Notes: generated by a model from the sequence alone, not told the origin. Numbered from the stretch's first letter, positions 15,709 to 24,017 are shown. The stretch is DNA of 64,000 nt from Nonomuraea pusilla (GCF_900109355.1 NZ_FOBF01000014.1:124001-188000); one strand, 5' to 3'. A program made the numbers and translations.

Positions 15709-16740
15709 ATGCGTACCGCAGCGGCAATTCTGTCCTTCGTCCTCGCCGTCACCTTCCTGCCCGCCGGGCCGGCCGCGGCAGTGGTGTCCGCCGCGTCGCT
15801 GCCGGGCGGCAAGACCACCTTCGTCGTCTCACAGGGCCACCTGAAGGCGGCCTCGCAGCAGAACTGGGTACGCCTGGGCGACTACCGCTTCGCGGCGAAC
15901 GGCACGGTGAGCGCGGCCATGTACCTGTGGTGGCAGCGCCGGCCCCAGGCCAGGCAGCGCACCGGCACCGTCCCCGACCAGAGCTGCACCACCAAGGCGG
16001 GCGGCAAGCAGTCGCGGCCTCGCACCTGTGAGGTGCTGACCGCCGGGGGCTTCACCGGCGCCCCCGACGAGAGCCGCACCGGCACGTACACCATGTCAGG
16101 AAACGTGCTCACCATCAGGTGGAAGATCGCCCAGGCGTGGACGGAGCAGTGGTACGTGCGGACCTCGCCTGACGGCAAGCTCGCCCGCCTCGACCTCAAG
16201 CAGAGCACCCTCGCCACGCACGGCTACGGCTACGGCAGCAACGCCGCGATCAGCACCCGCCGCGCGATGAGCTCGGTGAAGGCGTTCCCCCGCGCGCTCA
16301 GGCAGGACCTGACGAGCTGGGCGGGCGGCAAGCTCGTCACCGCCGGCGACCAGCCGTTCGGCCTGTCCGCCTTCCGCGCCTGCTCCGCCACCACCTCGTG
16401 CCTGACCTACCTGCAGCCGTCCTCGAACACCGCGTGCCAGAAGGAGGGCGGCTGCCCCAAGTACGGCGGCGGAACGCGTCCCAACGTCACCTCCATCCAG
16501 TACTACCTCACGATGATCTCCAAGTCCGACCGCCGTGACACGCTGTGGCACTGGTGCACCTGCCTGGCGATGGAACGCGGCGAGTTCTGCTACACCGGCA
16601 AGTCCCACGTCAAACCGCTGATGCAGATCATCGACGACACGGGGGCGTTCCGGGGCTGGGTCGGCGCGGAGGCGTCCTTCTCGACCGGCTCCCGGGCGAC
16701 GGACATGCTGGCGGTGCTCCGCATCTCCGACTTCCGCTGA
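15709..16740 (+). CDS. Secreted protein of unknown function
   Basis: 343-residue exported protein with a classical signal peptide (MRTAAAILSFVLAVTFLPAG, cleavage near AAA before VVSAAS). The mature chain is rich in Trp, Tyr, Ser and Thr and has Cys pairs (SCTTK, RTCEV; RACSATTSCL; TACQKEGGCPK; HWCTCLAM), pointing to several disulphides. The first part, with SQGHLKAASQQNWVRLGDYR and a GTYTMSGNVLTIRW strand, looks like a beta-rich domain. No family is recognised. The gene starts at an ATG 252 bp from the divergent fusion gene and runs to within 8 bp of the convergent DUF6463 gene. Confidence 0.78.
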   Translation: MRTAAAILSFVLAVTFLPAGPAAAVVSAASLPGGKTTFVVSQGHLKAASQQNWVRLGDYRFAANGTVSAAMYLWWQRRPQARQRTGTVPDQSCTTKAGGKQSRPRTCEVLTAGGFTGAPDESRTGTYTMSGNVLTIRWKIAQAWTEQWYVRTSPDGKLARLDLKQSTLATHGYGYGSNAAISTRRAMSSVKAFPRALRQDLTSWAGGKLVTAGDQPFGLSAFRACSATTSCLTYLQPSSNTACQKEGGCPKYGGGTRPNVTSIQYYLTMISKSDRRDTLWHWCTCLAMERGEFCYTGKSHVKPLMQIIDDTGAFRGWVGAEASFSTGSRATDMLAVLRISDFR

Positions 16741-16747
16741 CCGGCTC

Positions 16748-17221
16748 CTACGTGGTCTCCCGGGCGCCCGCGGCGGGACGGCCCGCCCTCCGGTCTGCCT
16801 CGGAGCGGCGTCCCTTCCGCGCCGCCAGGACGATGAGCGCCCCGGCGATCGTCCCGGCGAAGAACGGGGACGGCACGAGAAGGACGCCGCCCAGGGCGCA
16901 CCATGCCGCGAGGCCCCAGCCGATCGCGGCGGGCACGGCCACGCCGCGTCCGGCGAGGTGCCAGGTCAGGCAGCCCAACAGGATCAGGGCTACGGCGAAG
17001 CTTCCCGGGCCCGCCCAGAAGGTGACCTCGTTCTGAAGGGAAGCCGGCGTCTGAACGGCCCCCCGGTCCGAGAGTTCGAGCGGGACGGCCGCCCACATCC
17101 CCCGGTCCACCCAGCGGGCGACGTCCTCCCGGGCCATGACCGCCAGCAGGGACAGGTGCCCCGCCCCCAGCACGATCATGATGCCGCTCGCCCAGCGGAG
17201 CATCAGCTTGCCGGACTTCAT
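16748..17221 (-). CDS. DUF6463-like four-helix membrane protein
   Basis: 157-residue integral membrane protein with about four hydrophobic segments, beginning MKSGKLMLRWASGIMIVLGA and containing GHLSLLAVMAREDVARWVDR and a conserved LIPSPFF-like loop (VLLVPSPFFAGTIAG). It fits the small DUF6463 family; function is unknown. Its ATG overlaps the stop of the upstream DUF2867 gene by four bases and has GGAGGGA ahead of it, so it is the last gene of a translationally coupled three-gene operon. Confidence 0.75.
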   Translation of the reverse strand: MKSGKLMLRWASGIMIVLGAGHLSLLAVMAREDVARWVDRGMWAAVPLELSDRGAVQTPASLQNEVTFWAGPGSFAVALILLGCLTWHLAGRGVAVPAAIGWGLAAWCALGGVLLVPSPFFAGTIAGALIVLAARKGRRSEADRRAGRPAAGARETT

Positions 17222-17835
17222 CGTGGCGTCCCTCCGCGGTGCTCGGCCTCCAGGCGGCCGCGTTCGAGCCAGGCCCGTTCCCACCGCCCGGTCAGCGCCG
17301 GGTAGACGACGAGGTACCGGAAAGGCGCGATGGCGGTCATGTAGAGCCGGCCGAACAGTCCGTTGTGCTTGACGAGGACGGCCATCCGCAGCTCGTGGTC
17401 GCCGTTCGTTCCTTGGACCCAGCCGAGATGCATGACGGTGTGCACGGTCCTGTTCGCCAGCTCGCGAGCGGCCTCCATGTCGAGTTCGTAGACCGCTTTG
17501 AGGGGCATGCCCTCGTCGTCAGGGCCGCGGGGAGCGTCCCGGATGTCACCGGGCAGGCGGTCGCGGAGCGAGGCGACCCGCGAGCCGACGCCCGCCGAGG
17601 GTTCGTCCCAGCCGAGCAACGCGCCGAGTCGCCAGCGGACGGCGAACAGGAACCTCGCCGGCCAGGGTTGCTTCGCCAATCCGCCGAAGGCTCGCATCGC
17701 CGCCAGCATCGTGGGGAAGTCGCCGGGCCCGGCTCCGGGTGTGCGGAACGCCCACACGTCCTCGACCGAGAAGTCCCTCGTGAACTCGTGAACGCGCCAC
17801 GGGCGGGAGGTGAACGCCGTCTTCGGCAGCCTCAC
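17218..17835 (-). CDS. DUF2867 domain protein
   Basis: 205-residue soluble protein. The central part, from about LPKTAFTSRPWRVHEFTRDF through VHTVMHLGWVQ and RMAVLVKHNGLFGRLYMTAI to PFRYLVVYPALTGRWERAW, matches the DUF2867 family, which resembles polyketide cyclase/START-like ligand-binding folds. The GTG at 17835 overlaps the TGA of the upstream fusion hydrolase and its own TGA overlaps the next ATG, making it the middle gene of a coupled operon. Biochemical role unknown. Confidence 0.85.
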   Translation of the reverse strand: MRLPKTAFTSRPWRVHEFTRDFSVEDVWAFRTPGAGPGDFPTMLAAMRAFGGLAKQPWPARFLFAVRWRLGALLGWDEPSAGVGSRVASLRDRLPGDIRDAPRGPDDEGMPLKAVYELDMEAARELANRTVHTVMHLGWVQGTNGDHELRMAVLVKHNGLFGRLYMTAIAPFRYLVVYPALTGRWERAWLERGRLEAEHRGGTPR

Positions 17836-19763
17836 GAGAGCCCCTTCTCGGCCATCATCGCCATCAGCGTCAGCTGGTCCAGGTGGGGCGTGCTCTCGGG
17901 GTCGAGCTCCCGGTAGCGGCGGTGCAGGTTGACCAGGATCCGCTCGGAGTCCAGCCAGGTGGCGTACTCGGCCAGGTCCACCGCCTGGGCCGCCTCGGCG
18001 TACGACAGGCCGCGGGCGTAGGCGGCGTCCGCCTGCTCGACCACGTGGGCGAGGTAGCCGCGCACCGCGCGGATCCCGTCGGGGTCGGTGACGGGGCCGT
18101 GGCCGGGGACGATCGTGTGGGCGCCGGTGGCGATCATCCGGTCGCAGGCGGCGATCCAGTTGGCGATCGGGCCGCTCCACACGATCGGCGTGCAGCCGAC
18201 GAACAGCAGGTCGCCCGCGAAGAGCACGCCCGCGTCCGGCACGTGGACGACCGTGTCGGCCGCGGTGTGGGCGGGGCCGAGGTTCATCAGGCGCACCTCG
18301 CGGCCGCCGATGTCGAGGGTGAGTTCCTTGTCGTAGGTCAGGTCGGGCAGCCGCAGGCGGATGCCGCTGAAGTCGAAGGCGCCGAAGCGTTCGCGGAAGT
18401 AGGAGGTGGCAGGGCCGAGGTCCAACACCTGGGTGGCGGTCAGCATCTCGGGCGGCATCTCGTGCCGCATCTCGGTGCGGGTGGCCTCGGCGGCGACGAT
18501 CGTGACGTGCTCGCCCAGCAGCTGGTTGCCGTGGGTGTGGTCGCCGTTGGAGTGGGTGACAGCGGCGTGCGTGAGCGGGCGCCGATCGGTGATCTCGCGC
18601 ATGGCGTCGAGCATCTCGGCCGTCAGCGGCAGGTCGAACAGGGTGTCCACGAGCAGGGAGGCGTCCTCGCCCGCGACGAGTCCCGCGTTGCTCAAGCCGT
18701 ACCCGCCGTCGGGCAGGAGCCAGGCCCACACGCCCGCGCCGACCTCGTGCAGGCCGCGCGTGTAGGGCAGGCTCGACGGGGCGCGGTTCACGCGGGGGCG
18801 CGGCGGACGGCGGTCCGGGTTCTCCCGGGGCGTCAGCGGGTGCGGCGCGGCCGACGCGCGGACGGTCTGGCGGGTACGCCCCAGCCCTTCGACGGTCAGC
18901 TCGACGACGTCGCCGTCCCGCAACCAGCCGGGGAACGCGGCCGGATCGGCGAGGGACAGGTGCTCGACGAGGCAGCAGCCGGGCACCGTGCCCGAGCCGA
19001 ACACGTCACCCGGCACCAGGTCCACGCCGCGGGAGGCGTAGGAGATGACCTCGCCGAAGCTCCAGTCCATGGCGTCGGTACACCCCGAGCCGATGACCCG
19101 GCCGTTGACGGCGGCCTCGACGCGCAGGGCGAGCCTGTCGCCGCGGCGGTAGGGCTCCAGCTCGTCCGGGGTGACGAGGTACGGGCCGAGCGTGGTGGCG
19201 GCGTCCTTGCCCTTGGCCTGGCCGATCGCCAGCGGCGCCTCGCGTAGCTGCAGGTCGCGGGCGGACCAGTCGTTGTAGACGGTGTAGCCGACGATGCGTT
19301 CCTCGGCCTGTTCGGGGGTGAGGTCCCGGCCGCCCCGGCCGATGACCGCGGCGATCTCCAGTTCGAAGTCGAACCAGGCGCTCCCGGGCGAGATCGTCAC
19401 GTCGTCGTACGGGCCGACGACCGTCGAGGGACAGGCGAAGTAGAAGGCCGGGATCTCGTACCAGGCGTCCTTGAGGGTGCGCGGCTGCCCGGCGGCCTGC
19501 TGGCAGGCGCGCATGTGGTCCAGGAAGCACAGGGAGTCGCGGATGGAGGGCGGACGCGGGATCGGCGCGCGCAGCGTGGCCTCGGCCAGCGGAACCGTCG
19601 GCGCCGCCGACGCCAGCGCCGCCTCCCCGACGGCACGCAGCTCTTCCGCGCCGCGGCCGATGAGCTCGATCAGGCTGACGTCCGGGGCGACGGGATGGAT
19701 GCGGTCCTCACCGATCACGCCGACGCGGTCGCCGGTGTCCGTCGCGTAGGTCACCCAACGCAT
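17832..19763 (-). CDS. Fumarylacetoacetate hydrolase / metallo-beta-lactamase fusion
   Basis: 643-residue bifunctional protein read in one uninterrupted frame. Residues ~1-330 are a FAH-family domain with AWFDFELEIAAVIGR, YTVYNDWSARDLQ, KGKDAATTLGPYLVTPDEL and a closing GDVFGSGTVPGC loop; the Glu/Asp residues fit the divalent-metal site that cleaves C-C bonds in beta-diketo acids. After a Pro/Arg-rich linker, residues ~345-643 are an MBL-fold hydrolase with His404-SNGD-His409, LNLGPAHTAADTVVHVP, GVLFAGDLLF and IVPGHGPVTD. The usual second histidine of HxHxDH is Asn406. The ATG at 19763 has GGGAGGC. It heads a coupled operon and diverges from a TetR, suggesting induced catabolism of a cyclic or aromatic compound. 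Confidence 0.88.
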   Translation of the reverse strand: MRWVTYATDTGDRVGVIGEDRIHPVAPDVSLIELIGRGAEELRAVGEAALASAAPTVPLAEATLRAPIPRPPSIRDSLCFLDHMRACQQAAGQPRTLKDAWYEIPAFYFACPSTVVGPYDDVTISPGSAWFDFELEIAAVIGRGGRDLTPEQAEERIVGYTVYNDWSARDLQLREAPLAIGQAKGKDAATTLGPYLVTPDELEPYRRGDRLALRVEAAVNGRVIGSGCTDAMDWSFGEVISYASRGVDLVPGDVFGSGTVPGCCLVEHLSLADPAAFPGWLRDGDVVELTVEGLGRTRQTVRASAAPHPLTPRENPDRRPPRPRVNRAPSSLPYTRGLHEVGAGVWAWLLPDGGYGLSNAGLVAGEDASLLVDTLFDLPLTAEMLDAMREITDRRPLTHAAVTHSNGDHTHGNQLLGEHVTIVAAEATRTEMRHEMPPEMLTATQVLDLGPATSYFRERFGAFDFSGIRLRLPDLTYDKELTLDIGGREVRLMNLGPAHTAADTVVHVPDAGVLFAGDLLFVGCTPIVWSGPIANWIAACDRMIATGAHTIVPGHGPVTDPDGIRAVRGYLAHVVEQADAAYARGLSYAEAAQAVDLAEYATWLDSERILVNLHRRYRELDPESTPHLDQLTLMAMMAEKGLS

Positions 19764-19781
19764 GAGAGCCTCCCTTGGCTT

Positions 19782-19799
19782 CTGTGCTGACCAACACAG
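19782..19799. promoter_or_regulatory. Candidate operator between fusion hydrolase and TetR
   Basis: CTGTG-CTGACCAA-CACAG is an 18-bp imperfect palindrome with 5-bp perfect arms, 19 bp upstream of the fusion hydrolase start in a short AT-richer divergent promoter region. Binding by the neighbouring TetR is inferred from position only. Confidence 0.35.
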
Positions 19800-19854
19800 G
19801 CTATATCGCTCAGCATTTGCTCTGCCATCCGGCATACCTGGTTTGATGGTGGGC

Positions 19855-20427
19855 ATGGCCACGCGACGTATCCAGAGCAGCGAGGAGAGCCGGCGGCTGC
19901 TGGTGACGGCGGCCGCCGAGCTCTTCGCCGACAGGGGATACCGGCAGACGAGCTTCATCGAGATCGCCGACAGGGCCGGCATCAGCCGCGGCTCCATCCC
20001 CTGGCACTTCGGCAACAAACTGGGCCTGCTGAAAGCGGTGATCGACGACCAGCTCGACGCCGTGCTCGCCGCCGCCGCCCCATCCGCGAACGACCGCTCC
20101 GGCGACCCGTTCGACCAGGTCATGGCCTTCATCCGGCTGCCCGTCACCCGCCTGTTCATCACGCTGCTCGCCGAGGCCGTGGAGGTCGGCTCCCCCATCC
20201 GCGAGCACTACGCGCGGCTCCACACGGCGCTGCGGGACGCGGCCCGAGCCCGGATCTCAGCGGAGGCGCTGCCCCCAGGAACCACGCAGGAGGCGTTCGC
20301 GGTGGTGCTGGTCGGGACCCTGATCGGCGTCCACGCCCAGTGGCGCGTCGCTCCCGACGCGGTGGACCTGCGAGCCGTGCAGGCCGCGCTGCGCGCCCTG
20401 CTGCCGGCGGGCCTCATCGAGATGTGA
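19855..20427 (+). CDS. TetR family regulator
   Basis: 190-residue TetR protein starting MATRRIQSSEESRRLLVTAA. The helix-turn-helix contains GYRQTSFIEIADRAGISRGS followed by IPWHFGNKLGLL, the classic recognition helix and WHF anchor. The C-terminal domain has an RLPVTRLFITLLAEAVE segment typical of TetR dimer cores. It is divergent from the FAH/MBL-DUF2867-DUF6463 operon and probably represses it until a pathway substrate binds. An ATG nine bases upstream (19846) is a possible alternative start; neither has a strong ribosome site. Confidence 0.88.
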   Translation: MATRRIQSSEESRRLLVTAAAELFADRGYRQTSFIEIADRAGISRGSIPWHFGNKLGLLKAVIDDQLDAVLAAAAPSANDRSGDPFDQVMAFIRLPVTRLFITLLAEAVEVGSPIREHYARLHTALRDAARARISAEALPPGTTQEAFAVVLVGTLIGVHAQWRVAPDAVDLRAVQAALRALLPAGLIEM

Positions 20428-20506
20428 CAGCCGGTGGCACCTACCCGAAGGCCGGATATCACCTCAGTCTTGCCATGACATGTCAATATCGGGCTATCAT
20501 CGCCAC

Positions 20507-20971
20507 ATGGCGATTGATAATGAGGCCGGCCGCTGCGTCAGCGCCGACATCGCCGCCGGCATCTCCCCCGCGGCGGCCTTGTTCCACTCCCTGGCCGACG
20601 AGAACCGGCTGCGCATCGTGGCCAGGCTCGCGCGCGGCGAGGCCCGGGTGGTCGACCTGGTCGGCGAGCTCGGGCTGGCGCAGTCCACGGTCTCCAAGCA
20701 CCTGGCCTGCCTGCGCGACTGCGACCTGGTCGACTACCGCGCCGAAGGCCGCCAATCCTTCTACTCCCTGACCCGCCCCGAATTGATGGATCTGCTCGCC
20801 TCGGCCGAGCATCTCCTGGCCGCCACCGGGCACACCGTGGCGCTCTGCCCCGTCCACGGCACCCGGCACGGCGGAGCCGGCGCGCACGACGCGCTCCAGG
20901 CCGAACTCGACCACGACCTCGAACACCTCCACCAGCAGGCGGACGAGATCGAAGGGAAGGCGGTGTCATGA
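20507..20971 (+). CDS. ArsR/SmtB family metal-sensing repressor
   Basis: 154-residue winged-helix repressor. The DNA-binding core reads ALFHSLADENRLRIVARLAR, then VVDLVGELGLAQSTVSKHLA and CLRDCDLVDYRAEGRQSFYS, the standard ArsR fold. Possible metal ligands are Cys in the CLRDC segment, CPVHGTRH after the wing, and a His-rich C-terminus (DHDLEHLHQQ). It is translationally coupled to a cation diffusion facilitator, so it likely derepresses export when a divalent metal accumulates. A perfect TGACATGTCA palindrome at 20476-20485 lies 21 bp upstream of the start and may be part of its operator. Confidence 0.9.
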   Translation: MAIDNEAGRCVSADIAAGISPAAALFHSLADENRLRIVARLARGEARVVDLVGELGLAQSTVSKHLACLRDCDLVDYRAEGRQSFYSLTRPELMDLLASAEHLLAATGHTVALCPVHGTRHGGAGAHDALQAELDHDLEHLHQQADEIEGKAVS

Positions 20972-21678
20972 CCGCGCTCGACCTGCCCGCCCCGGACCGG
21001 CGCACCGTACTGCGGCGCCGCATCCGGCTGCTGGTCGCGGCCACCATCACCTACAACGTCATCGAGGCGGTCGTGGCCCTCACCGCCGGCGCCGCCGCCT
21101 CCTCCGCCGCCCTGATCGGCTTCGGCCTGGACTCCGTCGTGGAGGTCGCCTCCGCGGCGGCCGTGGCCTGGCAGTTCTCCGCGACCGATCACGAGAGGCG
21201 GGAGAAGACCGCGCTGCGGGTCATCGCGGTCTCGTTCTTCGCGCTGGCCGCCTACGTCACCTTCGACGCCGTCCGCGCCCTGCTGGGCGTCGGCGAGGCC
21301 GGGCCTTCAACCCCCGGCCTGGTCCTGGCCACCCTCTCGCTGGTGATCATGCCGTTCCTGTCGTACGCCCAACGCCGTGCCGGCCGCGAACTCGGCTCCG
21401 CCTCCGCGGTCGCCGACTCCAAGCAGACCCTGCTGTGCACCTACCTGTCCGGCGTGCTGCTGGTCGGGCTGGCGCTCAACAGCCTGTTCGGCTGGTCCTG
21501 GGCCGACCCGATCGCCGCCCTGGTGATCGCCGCCGTCGCGGTCAAGGAAGGCCGCGAAGCCTGGCGCGGGGACGCCTGCCGCGCCGTCCCCACCTCCACC
21601 TCCGGCAGCATCACGTCCGAGCCTGAGGGCCGCGCGGACGGCTGCTGCGTCCACGACACGCAGAAGGACAAGCGATGA
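20968..21678 (+). CDS. Cation diffusion facilitator family transporter
   Basis: 236-residue membrane antiporter expected to export a divalent metal (Zn, Co, Cd or similar) against protons. About five to six hydrophobic segments are visible. Conserved CDF elements are IGFGLDSVVEVASAAAVAWQ in TM2 and ASAVADSKQTLLCTYLS in TM5, supplying Asp residues of the transport site. The large cytoplasmic C-terminal domain of longer CDFs is missing; instead the chain ends in a tail with GCCVHD, a possible metal-capturing motif. Its ATG overlaps the ArsR stop and its TGA overlaps the next start, so all three genes are co-translated. Confidence 0.9.
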   Translation: MTALDLPAPDRRTVLRRRIRLLVAATITYNVIEAVVALTAGAAASSAALIGFGLDSVVEVASAAAVAWQFSATDHERREKTALRVIAVSFFALAAYVTFDAVRALLGVGEAGPSTPGLVLATLSLVIMPFLSYAQRRAGRELGSASAVADSKQTLLCTYLSGVLLVGLALNSLFGWSWADPIAALVIAAVAVKEGREAWRGDACRAVPTSTSGSITSEPEGRADGCCVHDTQKDKR

Positions 21679-22025
21679 TCGGCCGTCCCATGCCCGCGCG
21701 AGTGCGGGCCTCCTACCGCGCCGAGATGCGCGCCGCGCACACCGCCGTCACCCCTGAGGCTCGCTGGCGGCATCTGGAGCGCGCGCACATCATCTCCCAG
21801 CCCTGGCCCTGGCCACACACCCGCAACCACCTCGCGATGTTCGCCCTGGCAGTGGCCCAGCGCGACCGGCGTGAGGCGTTCGGCCAGGTCATCCGGATCA
21901 TCGTGGCCGCGCCCGGCAGCGCCTTGGGCCGCTACCCCGAAGGCAACACCGGCCGCGCCACCGTCGGCCTCACCCAGCCGATGCCCGTGCCGGACGATCT
22001 GGCCGCGCTGCTGCGGGCCACCTGA
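21675..22025 (+). CDS. DUF3703 protein of metal cassette
   Basis: 116-residue soluble protein matching DUF3703, a family commonly encoded beside ArsR and CDF genes. It has HLERAHIISQPWPWPHTRNH, HLAMFALAVAQRDRREAFGQ and LGRYPEGNTGRATVGLTQPM, with several His residues suited to metal binding. The function of DUF3703 is unknown; linkage suggests a role in metal handling. Its ATG overlaps the CDF stop by four bases. Confidence 0.85.
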   Translation: MIGRPMPARVRASYRAEMRAAHTAVTPEARWRHLERAHIISQPWPWPHTRNHLAMFALAVAQRDRREAFGQVIRIIVAAPGSALGRYPEGNTGRATVGLTQPMPVPDDLAALLRAT

Positions 22026-22041
22026 AACGGGAAGGCCGGGC

Positions 22042-22494
22042 TCACGCGCGCGTGTCCTGGAAGGCCCCGCGGCACTCGGTCGGCGTCACGCCGACCGCGC
22101 GGGTGAAGTGGTCCCGGAGGTCGCCCGCCGAGCCCAGCCCGCGGCCAGCGCGAACGCGCCCGTGCGGAGCGAGACCATGCGGGCGCCGCGCCCGTGCGCG
22201 GCCCTGAGCGCGTCCGGCAGGTCCGGGTCCAGGCGGGCGTCACCCTCCACGTAGTCGCCCGGGAGCGCGGGGACGACGACCGTGTCGGCGCTCACCAGCG
22301 CGTCGAGCCCGTACGGCGGCGTCAGAGCGAACCCGTGGCGGGTGCGGACCGGGCCGGAGGCGGCCGGGCGCAGCTCGTACCAGGGGTCGGCGAGGTCGGG
22401 CCGCTCCAGGCCGAACGTCTCGCAGACGATGGACACCTCGAACATCGGGCACGCCGTCGAGCACGGCCGGCGCGACCACTCCAGGGCTCTTCAC
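22042..22494 (-). pseudogene. Broken GlxA/AraC-type regulator
   Basis: Remnant of a DJ-1/PfpI-AraC regulator like the two intact ones in this window. The first codons (VVAPAVLDGVP) are one base out of phase with the next part (MFEVSIVCETFGLERPD), showing a 1-nt insertion near 22449. The DJ-1 part runs to TGAFALAA, and then jumps directly, in another frame, to the last 25 residues of an AraC domain (DLRDHFTRAVGVTPTECRGA), so roughly 150 codons were deleted near 22140. It cannot make a working regulator. It opens a 3-kb zone of gene decay. Confidence 0.8.
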
Positions 22495-22580
22495 GCCCTC
22501 CAGCCCAGCGGCAGGATCTTGACGAAGGCGGGCAGTCCTGCCACCCGTGCCGCGAAAGCGTCTTCGCCAAGGTGAGGTGC

Positions 22581-23330
22581 GTGAACGACATCAGCATCAA
22601 GGCCGGGGTCATCGGCCTCTGCCTGGCCGCGTCGGCCACGCCGTCCCCGCTCTACAAGCTCTACGCCTCCGCCTGGGCGATCCCCACGTCCACGCTGACG
22701 CTGGTCTACGCCGCGTACTGCCTCGGAGTGCTCGCGGCGCTGCTGCTGTTCGGGCGGATCTCCGACTCGCGGGGACGGCGTCCGGCCATCCTGGCGGGGC
22801 TGGCCGGGCTGCTCGTCTCGCTGGGGATGTTCCTGGCGGCGTCCGGGGTGGGCCGGCTGTTCGTCGCGCGCGGCCTGCAGGGCGTCGCCACCGGCGTCGC
22901 GATCAGCGCCGCGGGCGCGGCCCTGCTCGACCTGCGTCCCGCCGCCGCCGGGCTGCTCAACACGCCGGCCAGCGGGCTCGGGATGGGGGTCGGCGGGCTG
23001 CTCGGCGCGGTTCTGGTCGAGTACGCGCCCGCCCCGCTCCTGACTCCCTTCGTGGTGCTCGCGGCGGTGAACCTCCTCCTGCTCGCCGGGGTCTGGCGGC
23101 GGCCCGAGACCGTGGGCGCCCGGGCCGGGTTCAGGATGGCGGCGCCGGGGGTGCCGAGGGAGATCCTGGGATCGTTCGCGCTGTCCGGGCTCGGGGTGAC
23201 GTCGTCCTGGTCGATCGTCGGGCTGTACCTGGCCCTGGTGCCCGCGCTGGCGCCCGCCCTCATGGGCTCGGCGGGGAACCTTCCCGGCGGGCTGGCCGTC
23301 TTCGTCATGGGCACGGCCGCCGCCCTGAGC
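22581..23330 (+). pseudogene. Truncated MFS transporter
   Basis: From a GTG at 22581 the frame encodes an MFS N-terminal half and part of the second: VNDISIKAGVIGLCLAASAT, LFGRISDSRGRRPAILAG (the A-motif between TM2 and TM3), and GRLFVARGLQGVATG, with about eight or nine hydrophobic segments. After AVFVMGTAAALSS near 23330 homology stops and the frame runs on to 23444 through the antisense of another gene's signal peptide. About three TM segments are missing, so the product is unlikely to function. Confidence 0.75.
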
Positions 23331-23402
23331 AGCCGCCGGCGCGCCGATGCCCAGGACGGCGGCCATCAGCACGACCGCGGACAACCTCTTGGCGGATGGC
23401 AT
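23331..23402 (-). pseudogene. Truncated secreted-protein gene (signal peptide only)
   Basis: An ATG at 23402 with AGAGGAG upstream opens MPSAKRLSAVVLMAAVLGIG and a short APAAAQ region, a convincing signal peptide. Beyond it the frame is merely the antisense of the MFS gene. A single deletion at about 23325-23335 evidently removed the 3' ends of this gene and of the convergent MFS gene. The adjoining 23445-23744 interval shows no credible coding sequence. Confidence 0.6.
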
Positions 23403-23744
23403 GAGAGCTCCTCTCGGTGGGAGGAGTTGATAGCGGGAACATAGGCGGCCGCATGCCGAAGATCCGTTGAGGAAGTGCTGAGCATGTGTCGGCGCGCCTG
23501 CTGGGGACTGCCCCTCGGCCATCCCCGGCGGAAGGTCCACGGGCAGACGCGCGACATCGCCACCGCGACCACCAGCGCCGAGCCCGCGCGCGAGCTCGTC
23601 ACCGACGACCGTCACACACCCGCCCCCCGGTACAGATCCGAGTCGACGGGCGGCCGCCGCCCACTGCCAGGGCGTGGCTGGACCGACGTCGTGCTGTCGG
23701 CCAGTTCCTCGGCAGCTCGGCCAGGCTGTCGAGCTCGGTCATCA

Positions 23745-23979
23745 CCAAGCTGACTGACCGAGCGGTGGAGTGCACCTTCGCCACGCTCCGGCACCGCACC
23801 AAGGTCACCAAAGGGCCGGGTCCCGAGCCGCCGGCCTGGCCATGACCTTCAACCTCATCGAGTCCTCCCAGCCCCGCTGGCGCGCGGTCAACGCACCCCA
23901 CCTTGTCGCGCTCGTCCGCGCCGGAGCCCGCTTCGAACGAGGCGCCCTCGTCGAACGCGAGCCGGCGACCGCAGCCTGA
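23745..23979 (+). mobile_element. IS256-type transposase C-terminal remnant
   Basis: The end of a Mutator/IS256-family transposase: VECTFATLRHRTKVTKGPG (counterpart of the conserved IESTFATVRLR-VTKGPGS block) and then, one base out of phase, GLAMTFNLIESSQPRWRAVN and APHLVALVRAGARFERG to the stop at 23979. A 1-nt deletion near 23820 breaks the frame and everything upstream of the last ~75 codons, including the DDE residues, is gone. No terminal inverted repeat was identified. Confidence 0.8.
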
Positions 23980-24017
23980 CGCGCGGTGCTAAACAGGGAC
24001 ACGTGAGGGAGGCAGCA

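Noticed and set aside
13054..16740. A classical terpene or carotenoid biosynthetic cluster around the fusion gene
   Set aside because: No phytoene synthase, desaturase, P450 or terpene cyclase lies nearby; flanking genes are an MMPL exporter and a secreted protein with no proven link.
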